From NCBI GenBank assembly GCA_030141605.1, contig JAQGDQ010000304.1, positions 62,001 to 126,000 of the forward strand: a stretch of DNA of 64,000 nt. The letters are read 5' to 3'. Shown here piece by piece: positions 9,401 to 20,546 of this stretch (the first letter of the stretch is position 1; each line of letters opens with the position of its first letter). Position numbers and translations under genes: made by a program. Source of the DNA: Tubiluchus corallicola (Eukaryota; Priapulida; Priapulimorpha; Priapulimorphida; Tubiluchidae). The notes under the pieces are model-generated. The model was not told where the DNA came from and did no database searches. It saw only the letters and a program-made list of their open reading frames with translations.

Positions 9401-9949
9401 ATCTTGCCAATCAGAATGAATAAGTATGGACTTTAGCTGTTGTTTCTTTTTTTTGAGCTTAGCTGTGTTTTCTTCTGCCCGGCTGAGATCTGTGAAAGTG
9501 TTATCGCATTACAGTTGAAATTAATTTCTTATGTGACCGTGACCTTTCTTTGGAAAATTTATTGTCTAAAACCGATCGAACTAGTTCTTCACCCTCTTTC
9601 CTTCCTAACATATAGGCTAAGGCACGTGATCCTTTACAAATACGACTAAGTTGCTACAGGTTTAGGCCTTCAGAAAGAGACAAGAATGTTGATATTACAA
9701 GTGTGACTAGTGCGCACTAGCCGCGTAAAAAGTATTAGCTAAGGCACTTAGTTCATGTAGAAGACAATTGCACATATCACTGACAGGGCAAGCCTTAGAA
9801 AAAATGGAAAATATCCATCATAAATTTTAATTTTATATTCAAATCGGACATGATAGGAATCCATATTCTTCAAATCCGTCTGTTCGCCTCACTGTTCTTA
9901 ATTGTTAATTGCTGAACAAAGAAACTTATGGTCACTCTCAAACGATGAA

Positions 9950-10780
9950 GATATATTGATATCTGCTATGGATAAGTTAATTTCAACTGAGATCTTTTCG
10001 CAAAAAACTGTGATCTAATTTTACTTGGTTTGAGCTTTAGACCTAAGCAACTAGAATATTTTTGGATCTATTCTATGATTCTTTGATGGGTGTTCTTATC
10101 CAGTGTGATTAGGCAAAGCCAGCCGCAAATAGTAGTGTGATTCAATGTGATTCATGCGTAATTTCTGTTTCCAAGTATTCAGTCAGTGGATTGAAACACA
10201 ATAAGATAATTAGAGCAGATTTTTGACATAGGTTTGTATTTCACGAAGAAAATTTTCTTTGAAGTGTCAAGTTGATGAAGTCGTGGCGTACTGAGCCAAA
10301 AGCAACTTCCAGGTCAAACCACAGAAATGACATGATCTCTTTCTATGTTTCGTATAAGATATTATTTCATGTAAAATTAAAAACAGTATTATATTTCATA
10401 TAAGATATTATTTCATGTAAAATAAAAAACAGTTTCCACACAACCGTTCATTCCTTTTATAAAAGCTTTTCTGCAAGACAATGTTCAGGGTTCAACAGCC
10501 TATTGCATTTGATGAAAGACACAGTACGATCAGCAATAATTTGATGGAAAATTTTTAATACTCAGCTAGAGAGTGCTATCATGCTGAAGTTTGCAGGCTG
10601 ACAGGAGAACCTTTTACTAATACAGCTTTGACACAAAGAGCTGGGTGGTTCACAATTTTGCAGGACTTTTCTAAAAAGAGTAGCTAGTGTATGATGAGCA
10701 CATGGTAGGTTTTTTAACAATCCATAAGTTATTTTATCTAGTCCTGGACAAGAATTGGAATTTTTAGATTTCAAAACATT
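9950..10780 (-). pseudogene. LINE reverse transcriptase remnant
   Basis: The longest open piece is at 10562-10774 (SCPGLDKITYGLLKNLP, HHTLATLFRKVLQNCEPP and the typical PANFSMIALSS). Downstream are IIADRTVSF and the motif-A-like WFDLEVAFGSVRHDF at about 10,270-10,335. Then come FNPLTEYLE and the region after the catalytic loop (IQKYSS, GLKLKPSK) near 10,000-10,130. The catalytic Asp-Asp of motif C is not intact. Confidence 0.75.
10353..10434. repeat. Two tandem copies of a 46-bp unit inside the LINE
   Basis: The segment beginning TATAAGATATTATTTCATG at 10353 is repeated almost exactly from 10399. The duplication falls in the reverse transcriptase remnant, so it arose after the element died. 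Confidence 0.85.
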
Positions 10781-11200
10781 TCTAAGATCTGTTGGTCTTA
10801 CACCGAGTCCAAAATAAATGAATGATGATATGACCTTTACGCTGGAACTACTGTAAACTCGGTTTTATCGACCAGTGTTTTCTGGGAGACTGAAATATTT
10901 ACTTGGGTAGTAAATATCAGTTCTTTCTTTTTGAAAACTAAGGCGCAGGATCTCTTTCACATATGGGACCTCTAACAGCCTTTTTCGAAAAATTCAATTT
11001 CTGGTTATCGCTATTTTCTGTCTATCTTTGTTTAAGAAACTTGAAGCTATGCAGAACAGAAAGAATTGGTTTCTTTTTCTTGTGAACTGTGTTTCCCAAA
11101 TGTCTGTTTTCTAAGTTGATTTTCGAGTCTAAATTTAGCTTCAGCTACAGATTTTAATTCTCGAAAGTAACACTTATTTCATCCGTCAGTAGTTCGATGT

Positions 11201-14200
11201 TGGCATAGTTCTGGTTTAGAAACGAAAAAGCAATGCAGTTTGTTGACAAGTCTTTCCGTGTTGACTTACAGTTTCGGAACTGCGAATTTGACTATTTACC
11301 GAACAGTACGGCGGTAAATATAGTACTTGGGGCAGCATTGTGAAATTTCAAGGTTTTTTACGGAATCCGGTTGTATGCTTGACTGCTTTGAGTTTCGTGG
11401 CGTTTACAGACGATTAGACCGCGTTTTCTTTTTTGGGAGAAAATTTGTTAGATAGCGTCCAATTTACCAGGTAACCATAGTTGAAGCATGATTAATGTAA
11501 TTAACAGTGCAGGACAGATTTATTTATCGACTATCTTTTTCTGGTGCCACATCCAGAGTCTATAACTTCTCTTACCGGAGATCAAAACTTTTTATTCGTG
11601 GACACCGAGTAACACAATTACAAAATATTAATTTGTGTTTTAAACTGGAATTGCAAAATTTGCAAAGCAGAAACAACAAGCTATCCACACAACAGTGAAA
11701 GTAATCAAAGTACCATTGATGACGAAGTCACACCATATCCACCCTCATTAAATAGGCCTGCTGATGAGTGTTAGATTCCGGCTTGCAGTGTGCCGAAATG
11801 AGCAAAATATACCGATCGTTTCCATGGTACTAATTGCAACTTACCATCTAACATAAGTGAATGTACATTGAAAATTAACCACGGGAAGTTAAAGTAGGAG
11901 AAATCTAGCAGGCGTGCCAGCAGGCAAGTAAGACGCAAAAGGATTGCATCAATAATTTTTATTTGACAGCTACAGGAAACTGTTAAAGTGCAGTAAATTT
12001 ATAAATACAATTAGATTGTTACAGCCACATAAACTATATAGGATCTATTTCGTCAACAAATAGGCTATTTAAAATGAAACTTTTCCTGACGTTTACATGT
12101 CCATATAGATCTTAATTGGGATTTGGGAGTGAACCGTAAACACAAAAATTACAAACGAAATAAGATACGTAGCTGTTATCCAAGTCTTGCAAAATATGAT
12201 TATAAATCTGTAACTCTATTTGTACCTATGTTGAGCGAACTTGGCAAAGCCGGAGTCTGCACTATTACAGCAAATGACACTCCATATAATCCAAACCGGT
12301 ATAGATTGCAGATAAATGCACTAAAGATTAAAAGCAGCAATTTTCTCTGGCGGACTATCAGTGATCAGCAGGCTTCAACGAGCTACATTATTCTTAACGA
12401 TATCGCTACTGCGAGTCTGTCGGTGGAGTTTCAGTGGCATGGAAAACTCAAATTGCACAAAGAACAAATATAGTTAAAATGCCTTTCAGATAGAGCAAAT
12501 TTCTCATTCAAAACAAACTAGGTTGAAAGAATGAAATTCTGCTAAAAAACTTAACTGGACAAGCATTACATTTCAATATATATGTTTACGTAGAACCGAT
12601 TAAATTTATATAGCCTTAAAATGACATTACCTACGTCATACATTAACACTTTCAAACCGCAAATGTTTGAAACCCAGTTTTTTGAAACTTCAAACCTCCT
12701 CGAGTGTGGTCGTTACCCGTCTGCATAATTCTATCGATTTTCAGGCCAATTTGTTCGCCGCTGAATGTCATGACCGTTGACAGACGCCGAACCTATGGCA
12801 ACCAATGCTTGGGTGGCCCCGCAATTTGTTGTATTGTTTTAACCTTGGTATAGCAGCTTTAACAAGAAAGCGGCAGGCCTGACATGGAATGCGCTTTGCA
12901 GCCAATGATTGGCTTTTAAACGAACATTTTTTTCCAGAAAATATTTTTATAAAATTTCCAACTTGTGAATTAAAGATATTTTAAAAACTTTTTCTTACTC
13001 AGTCCAAAAAAGTTATTATTGTTAAGAATATAAAATACGCTCAGTTTCATCAGGAAAAGCAAGCTTGATCCAGTGATGCGTCCAATTTCTTTCGAGAGAA
13101 ACTAGAAAAAACAGATCAGTGCAATCCTTTGAAAAGAAAAACCATTTTGGCACTTGCATATACGAAATTAGAATACGCAAAAGAAATTTATCGGTAGCTC
13201 CGCCAGCCCGTGTCACCCAAGTCAAAAAGTTCACCACTTTCCTATTCAGTATAACGCTGAAACTAGGGATACTCTTCACCGAAGCTTCAATTTCCATAAA
13301 AAACAATGCACATCTACAGCAAGATACTTATTTTCTCCATTAAATTTTTGTGATGCTCCAAAATATGCGTGCGAATATTGAATAACTGTTTTCCAAGTGA
13401 CATAATATGTTATGAAATGTTTATAAATTCTCCTGCTCCCATAAATCATATGCATCACTTTCTGCTATTCGCATGCGTTTGAAACTAACTAACATAAAAG
13501 CCTGAAGGTGAGTTGTTTTCGTTGATTAATAAATACATTAAGTTCAATGGCTTTTACAGACACTAATTATTTATCAATAATTTCATTAAAAAGTAATCAT
13601 CCTTTCAACAACACGTGAAAGCGGCGAAATTTATCCCTTGCTGTCGACAGTGTATCAACTACGCTGCATAGTTAAAGCATATGATGAACACATGTCTATA
13701 AGTAAATGGACATCGCTATACATAATCAAAGCGTTCCATTAGGAATAGAGAATCATAATTACGCTGCCAATGAAGCCGTGAAGTGTTTGAACCACAAGAC
13801 ATCGCAGAAAAAAACAAAAAATACTAGCCATTGGCCATAATGTGCTGTATATACAAGGCTATACTAAATTTCCTACACGATTATGCAATATACATGTATT
13901 ATTCTGCCACAACACAAGATTATGACATTATAATACAAGCCTGTAACCCGTAGCCCTGTATGGAAAAATCTCCCGTTTAATCAGCAAATTAACAACACTC
14001 CAGTCATCTTAATAGGCTTCTGATTCTAATGAAATAGCTGTATTAGTGGATTAACTGAAATCTTGCAATCAATTAGGATTTGTGTTCACGCACAGGTTCA
14101 TAAATATATGGGTGTGCATATTCATGAATTCTTCGCTTAACCAGGCACACACGTAGTGCGATTATCGGCAAAATTAAACCCATGCAGGACAGTTTAGACT

Positions 14201-14497
14201 TCAAGAGCGAATCAAGAAATCTAAGATTGAATGTGAAAATACACACAGCGACACAAGGAGAAGTAAAACAGTTTAAAAAGATGCGCATGCCGATCAAGTC
14301 GTCAAAAGCAGAAAGGTGTTGGAGTTGCAAAGCTTATCGTCAGATTATGACAGCTTCCAAGCAGTATGAGGACTATTTTTTAGTAAACAAACGTTGCTTT
14401 CTATTAGTGTGATCTGATTTTGTTTTACGCAAATTGTTGCATCGAGCCCGCGCACACGAGCAGGATGAGTGTGTCGGACACAGCAGATATGCATATA
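11201..14497. other. Non-coding, within putative PKC intron 1
   Basis: AT-rich DNA with no coding exon that I can support on either strand. I looked on the minus strand for the second half of the PKC C1A domain (Cys-rich, GKQGFQC-like) and did not find it. The stretch at 12.70-12.92 kb is richer in CpG and may be an old transposon. The part next to the LINE (11.0-11.4 kb) may hold more decayed LINE sequence (CYFRELKSVAEAKFRLE). Confidence 0.6.
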
Positions 14498-14733
14498 TCG
14501 CTTGTATTGGCATTATGTTTTTAACACTACTGCAAACAGCAGTTTTTTAACTAATTATACATAATAAACATTTACTTGTATATATGATACTTGTGTATGT
14601 ACAGCAATAGCAATAAAGAATTGCCATTGTTATACATGCACAAGTATCATATATACAAGTAAATAATTATATATAACCAGTTAAAAAACTACTGTTTGCA
14701 ATAGTGTTAAAAACAAAATACCAATACAAGCGA
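14498..14733. repeat. Long imperfect inverted repeat (236-bp fold-back hairpin)
   Basis: The left arm begins TCGCTTGTATTGG (14498-14510) and the right arm ends CCAATACAAGCGA (14721-14733). Between them the arms pair over about 105-115 bases, roughly nine in ten matched, with a small central loop near AATAGCAATAAAGAATTGCC. No clear target duplication. It is most likely a fold-back MITE; if transcribed from either strand it would form a long dsRNA stem. Confidence 0.85.
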
Positions 14734-17287
14734 CATCAAATACAAACATTCCAATATAAAACTAATCCACGTATTATAAACGATATCAAACATCAAATAA
14801 TGCATACACTTATATAATACAAATTCGAACACGACGAATTTTGCGTTTTGTGTCCGAAAACGGCATTCAAGGAGATCACAGACTACTAATAAAACTCTGT
14901 GTCCCTTAATTGCGTCAGACAGTTTTTTTATAGCGTGCGTCCTGTAAAACTACTTCAGACAAACCGATCTTGCTCTAGTCTGCTGGTCCGAACAAAAATC
15001 TGAATCAGGCAAATAAAAAGGAGTCGTTTTGGTCACCTGTCTTCTATTACTGTTTACTGAGATTACCCATGACATCGTATGCTTCATACAAAAGTTTCGT
15101 CCGAGATAATTTGCATTAGACAATTAATTAATTAAACTGCAGACAGATTTTTTATCGTACTTGAAAAAAGACGAAGTCGTTTGAAAATATCTGATACTTC
15201 ACTTAGTAGGCACACTTTGAATTTCTATTACAATAAGTTTGTGATATTTATGTCTGGTACGCACATCTCAACTATTCTTACTGTGAGATCAGGCATACAT
15301 CAGTAAGTCAAATTTTGCTAATGTTGTGAATTTCGAAAATCTCCATTGTTTTCTCATCTAGCCAAAAACATTAAAAACACATAGCTAACAAGAATATAAT
15401 ATAAATGTGCCTGTTATTTACGCAAAAACAAAACTGAAGACAGTTTGCCATCAGGAAGGCATTTTTATTGATCATTTGTTCCATTAAAGCTTGATATAAG
15501 TAGAAATTCATTTTCCGTGGCAGCGACACGTAATTTCTAATTTATTACCATTGTGGGAAAATTATAACAGTGAAGTTTGCAGCAATACGGACTATCTTCT
15601 TGAGTTAATAACTTCATTTCATTCTTCTTTAAATCTCCGGAGAGAATGGACATTGAATTAAATACAGTTTTCTGAGGGTGCCACTATGTGTAGCAAAATT
15701 TCTGAATCTGAAAGGCAAATGTTTCTCTCAGATGTATCTATTATTCAAAACCCAGAGAGAAACAAAACTTTTCAAGCTTCCCAATTCAATTACCTAAATC
15801 AACTAATACATGTATGAAAGTTTAATTAACTACAAACTTGACACAATGCTTGCCCAGTTTTTAAGTAGAAACAAGTAATGTTTAATGATTTGTTCTGCAA
15901 AATTTTAGCATTGGAAAGGACTTAACCAAGCTTATACAAAACATTTTTTAGAAATGTGTGAATAACTGTCAGTGTATAAATTGTTAATTGGGTACACTTA
16001 GTAATGTCACAACAGAAAATGGCACATATAATTATAAATAACAAAGTGAGACAGTGAAATAGTATGCAAATATATCTATTCAGTGAATTCAAAGAATCGC
16101 ATCCTAATTTTTTATTCACCCAGATCACTACACTACTTTTATTGTCACAAACTTATTACTGGGTCTCTACATACCTGTACACCTGCTCAGTTCTATAACA
16201 TACTCTAAGCCTACTATATCGCACTACACTAAAGCCTTGATTTGACTCATGCAAGCCAACAAACAATTTAAAAAATGAAAACAGGAATGAATTGTTTTTA
16301 GAAACTTTTGGTGAGGCTCTATTGCAAGTTTCTTAAGCATCACAAAAGGTGTGTTAAAAAGTCGTGCAAACTTTTTAAGACACATTCTATAAAAAGTAAT
16401 TTATCAAAACATGCAACTAACCAAGTTTTCTGTTTAACCAGGTAAGCTGAAAACTGTGAAATTTAATTGCATGTCAAAAAATTACTGAAAAATTCTTTGA
16501 ACAAAGTAAACTTCTGAAAGTGTAATTCAACATCTGTTTCCAATTTCTGTTAAGATTTAAATTTCTTGCAAAGAATTTCCATCAGGAAGTAAGCTTTTGC
16601 TTTGGCTTTTTATAAGTTTGAACTTTTTAAAGCAGATTAAATAATTTATAAATGCCAGAGTGGAAGAGTAGGAGTGAACAGAACTAGTGCCTGCAGAAGA
16701 TTTACCAAGCATGAGCTAATGCTTGGGGTGACTATCCAATTTATATTCCAACTCAGGTACAAGTATTTACCCTACAGATCAGTTATCAATAACATAACAT
16801 ATAAAACAAGCTATATGGGAAACCCAAACAGGTACTGGTTTGGCACACCTTGTCTGACAGAACCAAAGAAAATTACACTGTTATGCAGCCAAAATTCAAA
16901 TACGATATTGTATACTTTGCATAGCAATTTACAGTTCTGAAAGTGGTCAGAGATCTGGTTCATGGGTATGCGTATGCATTCAAAATATGCTGCTAAAATG
17001 ACTTCTTCATAAAATTAGTCCAAATACCAAAAAAATATTTTGTGATTTAATTTTTTTTTAATGCAGATTGAACGAGTGTATCTTTTGATGTTCATCTTGA
17101 ACCAAACAAAGTTGTGCTAAACAGAGGAGACAATCTTTCTAAATCTAAAAGAACTCACTCAACAGAACAAGAAGCCCAGAAAACATGGATTTACAAGCGA
17201 TAGTCCTATATCCATGGTCATGAATCATAGTCCATGGTCAGTGATGTAATGTGAATTTTACAAATAGTAATGGACTATAGATTAAAT
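14734..17287. other. Non-coding, within putative PKC intron 1
   Basis: AT-rich with only short chance frames. No exon, RNA gene or repeat that I can support. Confidence 0.55.
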
Positions 17288-17659
17288 TAGGGGAAAGAAT
17301 TCTCTACCAGAAAGCAAATACGAATCGAATGGAATCGATTTGAACCAAACTTCAGTATTTCGGATTCGAATTGAGAATGAAAGATATTCGAACCACCAGT
17401 AAAAATTAGTCTTACAAAAATCATGCATATTACTCGATTTTGTTCTGCTGTCAAACCATAAATAATTGTGCACAGAAATCACTGCTAAATTATACTAATT
17501 GCATGATGTTTCAATCGTTTTAATGATAAAGTATGTATATGTCTGAAGTGCTGAATTATTCTAATTTACAGTTTTATGTTCGAATCAAATGCAAACTAAA
17601 AAAACTCGTGTGAATCGAATTCGAACATTCGAACTCGGAACGTTCGATGCTCACCCCTA
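17288..17659. mobile_element. hAT-like non-autonomous element (MITE), 372 bp
   Basis: The ends are TAGGGG (17288-17293) and CCCCTA (17654-17659), a terminal inverted repeat of six exact bases with weaker pairing inside. Flanking 8-mers GATTAAAT (17280-17287) and GATTAGAT (17660-17667) differ at one base and make an 8-bp target duplication, as expected for hAT transposition. The interior is full of TTCGAA/GAATCGATT motifs and has no transposase frame. Confidence 0.65.
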
Positions 17660-17667
17660 GATTAGAT

Positions 17668-18459
17668 AGACCCATTTGTTCTATAACTTTCGATTTTAGG
17701 CAATTCTTTTATTGACTGTCATAGATATATTTTTGCTAACAACATTTATTGCCTAAGATGTGTATATAACTTGAAGGTGTGTAGATGTTGTATACTGGTC
17801 CTTTTTGAGTCAGTAAACTACTATTCCCCAAGAATCTTCAGGATAAAACTGTGAGCAAAAGGAGCACTTCAAGGAAACTATCTGTCTTTATCAAAATGCA
17901 GTGAAAAGAGACAGCTAGGTTTAATATTGCAAAAAACCTTTGATGAGCAAAAGACTGCACAGATGACCCCAATAACACTAAATTACCCTCAGCTACTAGG
18001 GCGACTAGAGTAATTACTAGAGCAATAATAAGAACGACAGGATTATGGTTGCTGCACCACCTAACATATTAATACATTGCTGGGATAATCAATTTGTAAA
18101 GAAAGGAAGAGTAATGAACGAGTTAAATTTTTTCCAATACTATAAAGACATCCTACTTTTTCCAGAATATTCTGGAGTCTAGACACATCTAGCATCTACA
18201 ATCACAACATGCTCAAAAGACAAGTCGACACCAAATACTTTAAAAATCAAAAATATTTTAACTGTAAAACAGAATGCATTGTATAAGATTCCATAACCAT
18301 TTACTTTATCGGCGCGTAAGAACAATAATAAGCCTAGGGTAATACCTCAAGTATTCACATAAAACTACTACAGCTACAGAGTCTGGAGGTTTAGAACAAA
18401 GTTTACAGGGTAATAAATCAGCCTAGTGACTATACAAATTAAACTACAAAAAATCTTAC
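17668..18459. other. Non-coding, start of PKC intron 1
   Basis: The minus-strand donor GTAAGAT lies directly at 18459-18453. No other feature seen in this stretch. Confidence 0.6.
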
Positions 18460-18617
18460 CAAATGAAGTCCTTGCAATGACTGCAGAATGTTGGCTGCTT
18501 AAAAAACCTCGCAATAAACTTGTGATCCTTCACTTCGTGCACATTTTTTTGTCTCAAAGCACCTTTTCTTGCAAATCCGCGGACAGTTTGACGGACATTA
18601 TTTTCCTCGTCCGCCAT
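18460..18617 (-). CDS. PRKC (conventional class): Conventional protein kinase C, coding exon 1 only
   Basis: ATG at 18617 begins 52 codons plus two bases, then a GTAAG donor at 18459. The peptide opens MADEENNV and contains the pseudosubstrate region [20 protein letters not shown], followed by the first half of the C1A zinc-binding domain ([20 protein letters not shown]; His, Cys, Cys in place). This matches animal PKC alpha/beta almost residue for residue, so the identity is firm. PKC is a cytosolic Ser/Thr kinase recruited to membranes by diacylglycerol and calcium; the pseudosubstrate blocks the active site until then. The split after TG, completed by a G in the next exon to give Trp, agrees with the known FIW-GFG boundary. 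No further exon is found in the 9.8 kb to the left before the bacterial DNA, so the gene is cut in this window. Confidence 0.93.
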
Positions 18618-18800
18618 GTCTGCCTTCGGCAGGTGGAAGTGATGACCGCATACTGCGCAGACTCGTGCTGACGACGCCTGACGTCCGAATATGCGCCAGT
18701 CTATCAGGGTGCGAAGCTGCAGCTGACTGAGCAGGGTATTGCTACGGTAGTAGTGGGTTTCCTGGTTGTTAGTAGAAAGGGTTAAACACTGATGTTATCT
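18618..18800 (-). promoter_or_regulatory. PKC 5' leader and probable promoter region
   Basis: Directly upstream of the PKC ATG is a CpG- and GC-richer stretch than its surroundings (for example GACGCCTGACGTCCG on the plus strand, which contains a CRE-like TGACGTC). No TATA box is placed convincingly. Called by position only. Confidence 0.35.
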
Positions 18801-19379
18801 GTAAGAAATATAAGATAAACTGCTTTATAGTTTTCTGCTTTTAAAAAGTTGAAAACCGAACAAGTTGTTTATTTGGAAACACAGTACTAGAGCAGTCATG
18901 AACGTGAGCATTCAAAGAAAAGCAATGGTCGCTGAGCCCAATTCGCAAATGAACGGGTGTCTACCGAGAAAGTGGCTTCATTGCGGCTTTTAGTTCATAC
19001 ATTGAACCTGGCCACAGTGATGTAGAAGTTGTATTCTAAATTTCACATGCTTCCGGAATATTACAATTTAGCTATTGAATTGAATTTATATTTTTGTAAG
19101 TTATGTTGTCAGTTATAGTAGCCACCTGTAGGAGGAGCACCAGAAAGCACTTGCTCCTTCCTCCATACAACAACTTTTGACAAATTTTTATTAGTCAAAT
19201 AATGGATTTTTGTATTGATTGTCTTCGTTGTAAAAAAATAAATTTATTCTATTCTGTTATCTCGTTGATAGAGAATGCATAGGCATCCGAATGTTCTTGA
19301 GAAGACATGTAAGTTGTGACAATAAATAATTAATGATATTTAGGCGTAAGTAAAAAAGGCTAAAAAAATCAAATAAAAT

Positions 19380-19525
19380 CCGAAAATCCAATTTTAAAGT
19401 GGCTCCTCATTTGAAAGAAAAGATCCCTGTTTGAGGCCATCTATTTGAGACATATGGCCTTTGTTTGAGGCCCTTTATTAGAGATAGGAACCTTTTTTTG
19501 GAAGCCCTTTATTTGAAATATAGGT
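19380..19525. repeat. Degenerate tandem repeat of about 33-36 bp
   Basis: Four imperfect units share a core like TTTGAGGCCCTTTATTTGA: TTTGAGGCCATCTATTTGAG, TTTGAGGCCCTTTATTAGAG and GGAAGCCCTTTATTTGAAAT are visible in succession. Probably an old minisatellite or part of a transposon. Confidence 0.55.
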
Positions 19526-19639
19526 GCCCCAGCTGTGCAAAAGTTGCTGGAATATAATTATAACAAGTAAAGAATATTCGAGACAAGTGCGAGCAAATTA
19601 GTGGGTGGTTCCGTCTGAGAGGACCCCATGATTTCATTA

Positions 19640-19674
19640 GCCTAGGGGTCCCAAAAGGTCATAATCCGGCCCTG
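19640..19674 (-). mobile_element. hAT-like terminal sequence, single end
   Basis: Read on the minus strand the sequence starts CAGGGCCGGATTATGACC, which resembles common hAT terminal sequences. I did not find the matching other end or a clear 8-bp duplication, so this may be only a fragment. Confidence 0.3.
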
Positions 19675-20503
19675 ATGCTCAGTAGTATATACTGAAGCGT
19701 CGGGTAACCCATTGTTACTGTCTACTGTCTACATTTTGTGTGCGTATATTTATAACAAAAACTAAATTCATTAACCTTCAGTTTTTTCCAGCTATGACCA
19801 TCCAACTAGCCAATTTCGCGCCCCATGGCAAACAACAGTCGGAACTCATTCATACACTAATGCCTGTCAATAATGACTTCTCATGCAGTCTTGAGCAAGC
19901 AAAGGTGGTCGATAAAGGTCGATATATTATTAGATGTAGCACCGGTTAAGCTCTTAATCGATCATCAACAGTTACTTTACACAGTTTGATTTGCAACTCC
20001 AATGCATAAACATTAGCTATATCCGCTGTTGTTAGACTAGGACGAGTGAAAATGACCATGTTTAAGCACAGCCTGCCATCCAGAATACCAGATGAAGCCA
20101 TTTACTAGCGCGCCATACAGAAAATCACAATTGATTTCTCAGAAATTTTGCAGCAACGTCGGAAATCAATGCTTCGCCTATTTAATGGTTAATAGCCCGT
20201 CGATAATTTGCGACATGATTAAGGTTTAGCAACAAAAATAGTTGCAGATATATAACAGCTTACAGATAAATAAAAAACAGCTAGACAGCAGTACTGCGTT
20301 TTTATAAGTAACCTAGCAAGGCTTACATAAACATATTAGTACTATGCTTACGTTATGCTGTATTTCCCCAACAGGAGTTAGAACCAATGAAAGTGCTTGG
20401 TAGCTGGGCAATTTGTAATTTTGACATTATAAGACATATATATTTTATTCTCATCTCATATTTTGTACATATATATGATTCTACATATATACACAACACT
20501 ATA

Positions 20504-20546
20504 GGTTATCTATATATATACATATATGTATATATATAGAATAACC
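20504..20546. repeat. 43-bp AT-rich palindrome
   Basis: GGTTATCTATATATATACAT followed by its near-exact reverse complement ending AGAATAACC. It would extrude as a cruciform. It may be the fused ends of a small element or a plain (TA)n expansion. Confidence 0.7.

Larger units (their letters stand above)
8662..11200 (-). mobile_element. Decayed non-LTR retrotransposon (LINE) with C-terminal endonuclease, R2-group-like
   Basis: Read on the minus strand and allowing frameshifts and stops, one LINE polyprotein can be followed for about 2.5 kb. A linker region at about 10.85-10.99 kb (VPYVKEILRLSFQKERTD) is followed by reverse transcriptase (SCPGLDKITYGLLKNLP, FHQIIADRTVSF, WFDLEVAFGSVRHDF, GLKLKPSK) and a thumb-like part (EYKIKIYDGYF). 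Then come a zinc-knuckle-like segment (TTAKCSYSNSTESFSYILVK, with one expected Cys and one His changed) and a C-terminal part (FELTVSFDLNIENAHQF, SLVTDIEGNSFE, GSRGFISKTSEKRLKS, FIARNEL) matching what I recall of restriction-like-endonuclease LINEs. It is dead: many stops and frame changes. It lies in intron 1 of the PKC gene, same strand, with its 3' end at the bacterial join. The clade is inference. Confidence 0.8.
18801..20503. other. Intergenic, with degenerate repeats
   Basis: No coding exon supported. It contains the short tandem repeats at 19,380-19,525 and a transposon-like end near 19,674, listed separately. The minus-strand reading from about 18,620 upward is the PKC upstream region. 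Confidence 0.5.

Noticed and set aside
12123-12473. 116-codon plus-strand frame in PKC intron 1
   Set aside because: No recognisable motif and no supporting promoter or splice signals.
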